Shown: piece by piece, positions 17,033-26,000 of the stretch
Numbering within the stretch: position 1 is the first letter of the stretch
Layout of the letters: the number at the start of each line of letters is the position of its first letter
DNA from: Thermoleophilum album
GTDB taxonomy: Bacteria; Actinomycetota; Thermoleophilia; Solirubrobacterales; Thermoleophilaceae
Assembly (NCBI RefSeq): GCF_028867705.1
Contig: NZ_CP066171.1
Span: 1,488,001-1,552,000, forward strand
Reading direction: 5' to 3'
DNA: 64,000 nucleotides
Made by a program: the position numbers and the translations under genes
The notes under the pieces: generated by a model
Seen by the model: the letters and a program-made list of their open reading frames with translations, nothing else
Told to the model about the DNA's origin: nothing
Databases searched by the model: none

Positions 17033-19936
17033 GCGACATCGCCACGCCCAGCGGATTTAGGGAACGCTTCGCTCGTTTCTTCCGGGCCTTCAACGGCTCG
17101 GATCCCTACCCCTGGCAGACGCGGCTCGCCGAACACATCGCGAGCTGCGGGCGCTGGCCGAGCGAGATAGTCGCCCCCACGGGTGCGGGCAAGTCGAGCG
17201 TCGTCGACGTGCACGTCTTCCTCAACGCGGAGTACCTCGCGGGCCGGCTCGAACGACGCCCACCGCGCCGCCTGGTTCTCGTCTCGCCGCGCCGAGTGCT
17301 GGGTCGACGACCAGTACGAGCGGGCGATGAGACTCGCTGCCGCGCTCACCGACGCGCTCGAGACGCAAAGGGACGGACCGCTCCGCGAGGTCGCACTTGC
17401 CCTGCAGCAGGGGGTGTCCGCACGTGCCCCGGCCATGGAAGGACCCCTGCTCGTCTGGCGGCTCAGAGGCGGGATCGACAGCGAGAACGGCTGGCGGCTC
17501 GACCCGTCGGTGTGCCAGGTGATAGCGGCAACTCCGCTGATGTGGGGCTCGCGCCTGCTCTTCCGTGGCTTCGGCACGAGCGCCCGGGCACGCAACTGGG
17601 AGACCGGGCTCATAGCCCACGACGCCGTCGCGGTCATCGACGAGGCCCACCTCCACACGCGTCTAGTTGACTCGGCGCGGCTCGCCGCCCGCCAGGCGCG
17701 AACCCGCGCCGGCCTGCAAGTGACCGCCATGTCGGCCACACCCGCCCAGGCGATCGACCAGTCACCTCAGGAACACTCGGAAGCGATCACATACAGCGAT
17801 GAGGACCTCGCGATCGAAGCCTTCCGACGGCGGGTCGACGCACGTAAGCCGGTGAAGGTAGTGGAGCTAGCGAAGGGAGAGAAGATCCCCGAAGCTGTCG
17901 CGCGCGAGGCGGCAAACCAACGATCCCGCTTGATGCAGCTGTTCGCCCAGCAAGGTGCGCCGGGCAGCGAAGGTAACGACGCCCAGCCCGGCGACAAGCC
18001 GCTGACCGTAGCGGTGTTCGTGAACACTGTGAACAACGCTCTCGGGGTCGCTTCGCTCTTGGAAAAAAGGGGCGATGGCGAGGTGGTCGTCGTATGCGGC
18101 CAAATGCGGCCCGCCGATGTCGATCGATTGCGAGAGGAGTACCCCGATTTGCTGACCCCGCGCGGCGACAAGCGCGTCGCCTACCTGGTTTCGACCCAGT
18201 CGCTCGAAGTGGGCGTCGACCTCGACGTCCCCGCGATGGTGTCGGTTCTCGCCTCCGCCCCCGCCCTCAGCCAGCGAGTCGGTCGGCTCAACCGCACCGG
18301 ACGGTGGGACGACGTCGCCACTCTCGTCGTAGTCGTTCCGCCCGATCTCGAGAAGGCCAAAGACAACAAGATCGAGGGCGCCGGACCCTACGATCGCGAC
18401 GAGCTGACCAAAGCGCGCGAATGGTTGTCGGACAAGCTCGGCGCACGCCACGGCACCGGTAACGCCAGCCCTCGCGCGATCGCCGAGTCCGGTCTCGCCT
18501 CGTATTCGAAGGCGCCCCGTGCGGATCTGCCACCGCTGACGCCAGTCGAACTCGACACCTGCGCGATGACGTCGATCGCGCTCAGCGCGGACCCCGATCC
18601 CGAGCTGTACGTATCCGAGCCGAGCGAATTTGAGCAGCCCGAGGTCTCGGTGGCGGCACGGAAAGACCTGGATCTAGAAACCGAGGTCGTTGCGAAAGCC
18701 CTCCGGGAGTGTCCGCCCCGCGATCACGAGATCGCCAACCTGCCGATCTGGGCGGCACAAGAGCTCGTCAAACGCCTCGGTGACAGCAAGAGCGTCGACC
18801 GAGTATGGATACTGCGACAGGAAGAGGGCTCGTTGCGTGCAGTCCCGCTCGACCTCCGCGCAAGCGACAACGACGGGGCGAACAGACAAGCACGCGACCC
18901 AAGCAGGTCGATCCGACCGGGTGACGTGGTGGTACTCCCTGCCGGAGCACCCGTGATGACCGGCCGGGTGCTAGGGCTCGGTCGCTCTTCGCGGCGGCCA
19001 GCCGGCGGGAAGATCGAGGACGTGCTCGAGCGCTCCCCCGAGGGACGGTCGCGCGACTGGATCGTGCGCGCCCCGGCGGGCGCGATGGCACCAATCGTCG
19101 AAGCCGATCCCGAGCTCGGAACGCGAGCCGCTCGACGAGCGCTCGCCCAGCACCTTCGAAGCGTGGATCAACTAGAGCTCGCGAAAGTCGTCGCAGAGCG
19201 CCCGCTCCGTGATCTCGCGATCACGTGGTGCGAGCCGCTGGAAGGTGAACACGGGCTGCTCGTGATCTCCGAGACCCGCAGGCGAGCGCCGATCGTCGTG
19301 AAAGCTCAGCGCCAGGATCCTGTTCTCGTCGACGCACACCAAAAGCGCGTCGCGCGGCGCCTGCAGGAGATCCTGGGCGCGTTGGCCCGCCAAGACTTCA
19401 CGAGCGAAATCGTCGGAAACGACGTTGTCCTCGAAGGGGTCGGCGACGACATCGGGCACCTACACGACGCGCTGATCGCGGCGGCACGGCTTCACGACGA
19501 AGGCAAGCGACATCCCCGTTTCCAAGCGCGCATGGGCAATCCCGATCCAACGATCGCAGTGGCCAAAGCGCTCCCCGGCGCCCCCAACGATCGCGGCGAC
19601 GGGTGGCGTCACGAACAGTTGAGCGCCGCGGTCGCGCGGGCGCACGGCCACAGCGCGCTAACGGTCGTCTTGATCGCTGCTCACCACGGCCGCGGACGAC
19701 CGCTCTTCGATCGGCTAGCCGAGCAGTTGGTCGACGGGTGGGAAGGAATCCCCGCGGATGTCGTCGCTGCCGCCGAGCAGCTGTTCGGCCTTTCCGGCAC
19801 GTACGAACTTGAGCGGGAGCGGTTGCAAAGGCAGCTCGGCGTGCACGGGCTCGCGTACCTCGAAGCTCTGCTCAGATGCGCCGACTCGCAGATCTCGCGC
19901 GAAGAGGTCGAAGCTCCCGAGGGGGTGAGCGCGTGA
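17029..19936 (+). pseudogene. cas3: Type I-G Cas3 helicase-nuclease with a one-base frameshift
   Basis: About 968 codons once one base is removed. The frame that starts at GTG 17029 carries Walker A 'APTGAGKSSV' and 'RRLVLVSPRRVL', then goes out of frame. Dropping one G from the GGG run at 17301-17303 joins it to the long frame as 'RRVLVDDQYERAMRLAAAL', which reads naturally. Downstream are 'VIDEAHLH' (motif II), 'SATPAQ' (III), 'SLEVGVDLDVP' (V) and 'QRVGRLNRTGR' (VI). A C-terminal HD nuclease follows ('AARLHDEGKRHPRF', 'AAHHGRGRP'), the domain order known for type I-G Cas3. Everything else is intact. It is either a sequencing error in a short homopolymer, a very recent null mutation, or, less likely, a frameshifted product. 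Confidence 0.85.
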
Positions 19937-20979
19937 CCTCAGTCGCGCACACCGCACTAGAGAGCACGGACGCGGTGACCGTGCTCAAGCCCCCTGTGAG
20001 CGGCATCTTTCTCGTCTCGCACCTCGCGGTTTTGGGCCTTGCGACGATTCTCGATGCCTACGGTGACGAGACCGTGCGGGTCGGGCACGAGAACGCATCA
20101 CTCACATTCGAGCCTTATCTCGCCACGGCGCTGCCGAGGAGCGAGGTTCGGGCCGTCTTCGAGGCCGCTATCGAGGACATCGAAGCGGTTCTCGAACACG
20201 ACCGAGAGGCAAAGTCGCGAGGGGAACGCAAACCGACGATACGTGCGCGCGACACCTACGGTGGCGACCCGGATCTGGCACGAGAGGCAGTCATCGTAAG
20301 GCACCGTCTCATACGAGGTTTGCTGGAACGGCACGGCCCAGGCGCGCACCTCGCGACGGCGCTCTGTGAAGGCCTTGGCACCCCGGTCACGTGGCTGCCT
20401 CAGGAACGGGGCACCAAGTTCGATCCGAGCGTCGGTGCCACGGCTTTCGATGGCGCAGTGATAAACAAGAGCACAGACCTCGTGCGCAAGGTTTTCCGCG
20501 AACTGCGCGTGAAAGCTCTCGCTGCGGACTTGTGGGAGAACGGTCGCAGCGAGCACGGGGCCGAGTCACCTTGGGCGCCGCCCAAGTCCCCCTCCGACGT
20601 AACCGCAGAGTTTTTGGCCGGGATCGGGCTCGCCGCTCTGCCCGTCGCCCAACGTTCGAGAGGCGTATCCCTCACCCCCGCCATCGTCCGGGCCGACGCG
20701 TCACGTCGGCCCGACGCTGCAGTGTTTCCGATACTGGGACGTCCTGCAACCTTCGCCCGCCTCCGTGCGCTTCTGATGAGTTCCGATCTTGCGGGGGTCG
20801 CACGGGAGTTGACCATTGGACTCAACGGTGAGAACCGCAGTCGGGAGAATCTTGCTGCGCGGAAGCGACTCCGTGCTCTGGGTGTCAGAGAACTCGTCCT
20901 TTTCCCAGTACGTAATTTGTCGACTAAGCAAATGGTGAAATTTTATTTCGAGACGGGGATCCGAGTTGACATTGGGTGA
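19933..20979 (+). CDS. Putative Cas8-like subunit of type I-G (Csb3/Cas8u2 position)
   Basis: 348 residues, GTG 19933 overlapping the cas3 TGA. The protein is not strongly conserved to my eye. Its place between cas3 and cas4-cas1, its size and the absence of any other large-subunit candidate fit the Cas8 protein of type I-G (Csb3/Cas8u2, about 350 residues in Geobacter-like loci) rather than the ~700-residue Csx17 variant. Visible features: an opening beta-alpha segment 'GIFLVSHLAVLGLATILDAYG', and a basic C-terminus 'RSRENLAARKRLRALG'. It would help recognise the PAM and recruit Cas3. The 3' end is AT-rich relative to neighbours. The stop overlaps the next gene's GTG. Confidence 0.65.
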   Translation: MTSVAHTALESTDAVTVLKPPVSGIFLVSHLAVLGLATILDAYGDETVRVGHENASLTFEPYLATALPRSEVRAVFEAAIEDIEAVLEHDREAKSRGERKPTIRARDTYGGDPDLAREAVIVRHRLIRGLLERHGPGAHLATALCEGLGTPVTWLPQERGTKFDPSVGATAFDGAVINKSTDLVRKVFRELRVKALAADLWENGRSEHGAESPWAPPKSPSDVTAEFLAGIGLAALPVAQRSRGVSLTPAIVRADASRRPDAAVFPILGRPATFARLRALLMSSDLAGVARELTIGLNGENRSRENLAARKRLRALGVRELVLFPVRNLSTKQMVKFYFETGIRVDIG

Positions 20980-22556
20980 GCGCCGACACGCGGCTGCCGA
21001 TCGCTCTCGTTGCACAGCATGCATACTGTCCGCGTTGCGCCTGGCTTGAGGCGCATGGCGACACGGTCGACGTGGCGCAGATCGCAGAAGGGAAAGAGGC
21101 GCACGTGGCCGTCGACGACCCGTCTACGGGCAGGTCGAAGCGCCTAACGTCGGTAGGTCTGCAGTCCGAACGCCTGGGAGTCACCGGCCGGTGCGACGTC
21201 GTCGAGATCGGCGATGGCGGCGCTGTGACCTTGGTCGAGCACAAGGCCACACCCGTTCGCCGCAAGCTTCCGGTCTCGCTGCGAACGCAAGTTCAGCTCG
21301 CCCTACAAGCGATGTGTCTCGAGGAAATGGGGTACGAGGTCGCGGGGGCCGAGATCTGGAACGCGACCCTCCGGCGTCGGGTCGAGGTGAGACTCGATAA
21401 CGATCTGCGCGATCTCGCACTCGAACATCTCGAGGCATGCCGGGCGGTCGTGATGAGCCCCGAACCTCCGCCGCCGCTCGAAGACGATCCCCGGTGTTAC
21501 CGCTGCAGCCACGTCTCCATTTGCCTGCCCGACGAGCATCTTGGTAGATCGCCGGCTCGGCGCATATCCGCCACCGACCCTGCAGGTCACGTTCTCCACC
21601 TCACCACCCCGGGGGCGAAGGCACGCTTCCGAGCTGGACGCATCGAGGTGTTCACACCCGAGGCGGACGATCCGCAGAGGGTTCCAATCGAACAAGTCAT
21701 CGGGGTGGTCGCGCATGGCAACGCCGATATGTCGTCCGCCGTAATTCGCGAGGTTCTGACCCGCGGCTTTCCCATCGTGTGGTGCACATGGAACGGACGT
21801 GTGGTCGGCTGGGCGACACCCGCCGAGGGGCCGAACGGAGACGTGCGGCGATACCAGTACAGCGTCGACGACGAGCGCCGCACAGACGTGGCTCGACGGA
21901 TCGTCAGTGCAAAGATCACAAATCAGGCTGCGTTTTTGCGACGCCACGCTGCTCCCGAGCGTGAAAGCCTTCTCTCTCTAGCGGAAGCTGCTAAGACCGC
22001 GCCGAGTGTCGACACCGCGCTCGGGATAGAGGGCCGCGCGGCCGTCATCTATTTCCAGGGTTTGTCGGCCGCGCTCAAGCAGCCTTGGGCGCGTTTCGAA
22101 CGTCGCTCGGGACGCCCCGCTGGCGACGCAGGCAATGCGTGTTTGAATCTTCTCTACGCTCTTTTGCTGTCTGACGCTCTGCGAGCTGTCGCAGCCTGCG
22201 GTTTAGACCCGGCCGGAGGCGTGCTGCACTCGCCAGTCCGGAACAAACCAGCCCTGGCCCTGGATCTGATGGAGGAGTTCCGCCCGGTGATCGCTGATTC
22301 GGCCTTCGTATGGGCGGTCAACAACGGTGAACTACGCGAATCCGATTTCCGGTCGGACCTCGGTACTCCACGGTTGATCGATCGAGGACGCAAAGCGTTG
22401 ATTTCTGCGTACGAGCGACGAGTAATGACCGAGTTCCGACATCCGCGGTTCGGCTATCGGGTGTCTTGGCGCCGTGCAATGGAGATTCAAGCTCGCCTCC
22501 TGCTTGCCTTCTTTCGGAGGGAGCTATCCACTTATCACCCGATCCTCCTGCGTTAG
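20976..22556 (+). CDS. cas4-cas1: Cas4-Cas1 fusion adaptation protein
   Basis: 526 residues. Residues 1-~195 are Cas4. The first Fe-S Cys is in 'AYCPRCAW', the RecB-type nuclease residues are in 'TGRCDVVE' and 'LVEHKAT', then 'QVQLALQAM', and the closing Cys cluster is 'CYRCSHVSIC'. Residues ~205-526 are Cas1, with the catalytic Glu in 'LGIEGRAAVIYF', a His in 'GGVLHSPVRNK' and the acidic 'ALDLMEEFRP'. The fused enzyme selects PAM-containing prespacers, trims them and integrates them with Cas2. This fusion is a hallmark of type I-G. GTG 20976 overlaps the upstream stop. All catalytic residues appear present, so adaptation should be possible even if cas3 is broken. Confidence 0.93.
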   Translation: MSADTRLPIALVAQHAYCPRCAWLEAHGDTVDVAQIAEGKEAHVAVDDPSTGRSKRLTSVGLQSERLGVTGRCDVVEIGDGGAVTLVEHKATPVRRKLPVSLRTQVQLALQAMCLEEMGYEVAGAEIWNATLRRRVEVRLDNDLRDLALEHLEACRAVVMSPEPPPPLEDDPRCYRCSHVSICLPDEHLGRSPARRISATDPAGHVLHLTTPGAKARFRAGRIEVFTPEADDPQRVPIEQVIGVVAHGNADMSSAVIREVLTRGFPIVWCTWNGRVVGWATPAEGPNGDVRRYQYSVDDERRTDVARRIVSAKITNQAAFLRRHAAPERESLLSLAEAAKTAPSVDTALGIEGRAAVIYFQGLSAALKQPWARFERRSGRPAGDAGNACLNLLYALLLSDALRAVAACGLDPAGGVLHSPVRNKPALALDLMEEFRPVIADSAFVWAVNNGELRESDFRSDLGTPRLIDRGRKALISAYERRVMTEFRHPRFGYRVSWRRAMEIQARLLLAFFRRELSTYHPILLR

Positions 22557-22560
22557 CACT

Positions 22561-22863
22561 ATGAGCGAGTCCACGTTGCGTCTTCTCGTCGCCTACGACA
22601 TCGCGGACGACCGGCGGCGTAACGAGGTCGCCGAGTTGCTGCAGCGGCACGGGGACCGAGTGCAGTACAGTGTCTTCATCGTCGACGGGAGACCCGCACA
22701 GTTCGTTCGGCTCGAACGGCAGCTGGCTCGCGCGATACACCCAAATGAAGACAGCGTCCTTCTCTGTCTCCTCGGGCCCACTCGCTCCGCGAGCACTAAG
22801 CGCATGCGCTTTCTCGGACTACGCCGACGCATCACAGGCGACGACACGGCGCTCGTCTTGTAG
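22561..22863 (+). CDS. cas2: CRISPR-associated endoribonuclease-like Cas2
   Basis: 100 residues, ATG four bases after the cas4-cas1 stop. A ferredoxin-like fold is evident: 'LRLLVAYDIADDRRRNEV' with the conserved Asp after the first strand, then 'GDRVQYSVFIVDG'. Cas2 dimers bridge two Cas1 dimers in the spacer integration complex. It is the last gene of the cas operon; the leader and array follow directly. Confidence 0.95.
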   Translation: MSESTLRLLVAYDIADDRRRNEVAELLQRHGDRVQYSVFIVDGRPAQFVRLERQLARAIHPNEDSVLLCLLGPTRSASTKRMRFLGLRRRITGDDTALVL

Positions 22864-23044
22864 CCACGTGCGGGCTCCGGTATCACGAAAATCTCTGCGA
22901 CCCTGCGCACCGCTAAACTACCTGCAAACCGTGCATTTCCGCACGGATCAGATCGCTCGGAGCTTGAAAACCCCTGTACCGGAGAACCCACCCTGCGCAC
23001 AGCGTACGTTTTTACCTGCATTTTGCGCGGTTTTTCAGACCGCG
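22864..23044 (+). promoter_or_regulatory. CRISPR leader
   Basis: 181 bases between cas2 and the first repeat, less GC-rich than the surroundings and with T- and A-runs close to repeat 1. It is called the leader because the repeats nearest to it are uniform, while the variants and the degenerate copy lie at the far end. It contains an 11-base direct repeat ACCCTGCGCAC at 22900-22910 and 22990-23000 (spaced exactly 90) and an inverted pair CTCCGGTA (22875-22882) / TACCGGAG (22977-22984). These are candidate binding or bending sites for integration or for the pre-crRNA promoter. Confidence 0.7.
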
Positions 23045-26000
23045 GTCTCGCCTTCTGTATGAAGGCGAGTTCATAGAGGGCCACCCGAACCGTTCCGGCG
23101 CGTGCCACCCACCGTCTCGCCTTCTGTATGAAGGCGAGTTCATAGAGGGATCGAGGCAGCACGAAAGGGCACCAAGAGCGCCGTCTCGCCTTCTGTATGA
23201 AGGCGAGTTCATAGAGGGCGTGTCGACGCGCTCACCGTGGCGGTGACCGCGAGGTCTCGCCTTCTGTATGAAGGCGAGTTCATAGAGGGGATCCGATCGG
23301 GGCGACATACCCTTCGATCGCGCTGTCTCGCCTTCTGTATGAAGGCGAGTTCATAGAGGGGATCCGATCGGGGCGACATACCCTTCGATCGCGCTGTCTC
23401 GCCTTCTGTATGAAGGCGAGTTCATAGAGGGACCTCGTCCCCCTCGATCGACTCCACGAGGTCCACCAGTCTCGCCTTCTGTATGAAGGCGAGTTCATAG
23501 AGGGTCGGCCAGGCGCGACGCCCGGTCCGCGGAGCGCTGTCTCGCCTTCTGTATGAAGGCGAGTTCATAGAGGGGTTCCCGCAACGGTTCGCCGCCGGGT
23601 GGTTCCAAGTCTCGCCTTCTGTATGAAGGCGAGTTCATAGAGGGAAGGCCCGCGCCGTCCGCGATTGTCTCGCCCGCAAGTCTCGCCTTCTGTATGAAGG
23701 CGAGTTCATAGAGGGCTTGAGGTTGCGCGCCGCTACGGCGCGACGCTAGGCGGGTCTCGCCTTCTGTATGAAGGCGAGTTCATAGAGGGTTACAGCTCCC
23801 GGGGCGGGCGGACGCCGCTGCTGTGTCTCGCCTTCTGTATGAAGGCGAGTTCATAGAGGGGAAATCAAGATTGAGACCTTGCAGCAGATAGCGCGGTCTC
23901 GCCTTCTGTATGAAGGCGAGTTCATAGAGGGGCGCAGCCCCAAGCAGCTCCCGAAGCTCAAGCACCTGTCTCGCCTTCTGTATGAAGGCGAGTTCATAGA
24001 GGGACAGGTTGTGCGCGCCACAGCGTTCGAGGTGCCGCGGTCTCGCCTTCTGTATGAAGGCGAGTTCATAGAGGGATGGCGACAACAAAAGTAGGGCAAG
24101 ACACATCAAGACGTCTCGCCTTCTGTATGAAGGCGAGTTCATAGAGGGGAAGCGACGGGTCGCGCCGCTCGATCATCTTGATCAGTCTCGCCTTCTGTAT
24201 GAAGGCGAGTTCATAGAGGGGGTCTCGCCATCCCCCGTCTGCCACTGCAGCTCGAGTCTCGCCTTCTGTATGAAGGCGAGTTCATAGAGGGGCTCGGCGA
24301 CCGCACCATGGAACGGACAAGGAGACCAGAGTCTCGCCTTCTGTATGAAGGCGAGTTCATAGAGGGTCTAGCAGATCGTCTGCCAGATCGCTGCCTGCTC
24401 GTCTCGCCTTCTGTATGAAGGCGAGTTCATAGAGGGAAAGGACCTCACGAGAGGCTATGAGAGCCGTTCTGGTCTCGCCTTCTGTATGAAGGCGAGTTCA
24501 TAGAGGGACTGATATGAGACGTCGCGGCTACGCGCCACCAGCGTCTCGCCTTCTGTATGAAGGCGAGTTCATAGAGGGTTGTTCCTTCTCCTTTCGTTCG
24601 GTTCGGTACTGCTACGTCTCGCCTTCTGTATGAAGGCGAGTTCATAGAGGGGTACCTCGACGGGCGGCGCGCCATCGAGACGTCGCTGTCTCGCCTTCTG
24701 TATGAAGGCGAGTTCATAGAGGGTACGGGCCGCTGACGCCGGCCGAGGCGGCGATCGTCGAGTCTCGCCTTCTGTATGAAGGCGAGTTCATAGAGGGATC
24801 GCCAACATCGTGCGCGGCACCGATGCACAGCTGCGTCTCGCCTTCTGTATGAAGGCGAGTTCATAGAGGGCCTCCGCGCGATCGAGGCGAACGAGCGCCA
24901 CGCAAGCCCGTCTCGCCTTCTGTATGAAGGCGAGTTCATAGAGGGCCGGAACACAGCGCGAAATGATCTACGCCGTCAGGGTCTCGCCTTCTGTATGAAG
25001 GCGAGTTCATAGAGGGATTGATGGTTTGCGTAACATCGTTCTCTTGTAACACGTCTCGCCTTCTGTATGAAGGCGAGTTCATAGAGGGTGCAGCTCGACG
25101 CGCCCCCAGGACAGCTCCCCCGCGAGTCTCGCCTTCTGTATGAAGGCGAGTTCATAGAGGGCAGCGGCGCAGCTCACCGGCAGACCCGAAACCGAGGTCT
25201 CGCCTTCTGTATGAAGGCGAGTTCATAGAGGGACCAGATACGCCCGCGCGAGGTAGTCCGTCGTCTCCCTGTCTCGCCTTCTGTATGAAGGCGAGTTCAT
25301 AGAGGGAACCACACAGAACACCCCAGCCGAGCTGATCGAACGTCTCGCCTTCTATATGAAGGCGAGTTCATAGAGGGATTCGCCGGGTGCTAGTGGAAGT
25401 GCCATCTTCCTGTCTCGCCTTCTGTATGAAGGCGAGTTCATAGAGGGCGGCAGCGCTCCAGCAGCGGCGCGTCGCGCCGCTGGTCTCGCCTTCTGTATGA
25501 AGGCGAGTTCATAGAGGGGCGCAGGCGTATCTGGTCTGGGTGGCCGAGTGGGGCGGTCTCGCCTTCTGTATGAAGGCGAGTTCATAGAGGGATGTGTTGA
25601 TGGCAAGCTCCTCGCCGCGCAAAAGGTCTCGCCTTCTGTATGAAGGCGAGTTCATAGAGGGTAGCACCCGGCGAATTTGGAGGTCTGCGTGTTCATGGGT
25701 CTCGCCTTCTGTATGAAGGCGAGTTCATAGAGGGCGGTTGGCGCGCAACCACCCACCAGTGGGCGCCGCGCGTCTCGCCTTCTGTATGAAGGCGAGTTCA
25801 TAGAGGGCAGCCGCCCCCGCCGGACCCGCCGGCGCCGCCAGGTCTCGCCTTCTGTATGAAGGCGAGTTCATAGAGGGCAGCCGCCCCCGCCGGACCCGCC
25901 GGCGCCGCCAGGTCTCGCCTTCTGTATGAAGGCGAGTTCATAGAGGGTCGTAACCGATCCGCCGACAGCGGCGTCGGAATCAGGTCTCGCCTTCTGTATG

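Noticed and set aside
17029-17670. A separate 213-residue helicase-fragment gene before cas3
   Set aside because: Only its first ~90 residues make sense (Walker A). The rest is out-of-frame cas3, so it is the 5' part of the frameshifted cas3, not a gene.
24221-24255. An apparent extra partial repeat (GGTCTCGCCA) just after repeat 17
   Set aside because: It is the start of an ordinary-length 35-base spacer and lacks the rest of the repeat; chance similarity.
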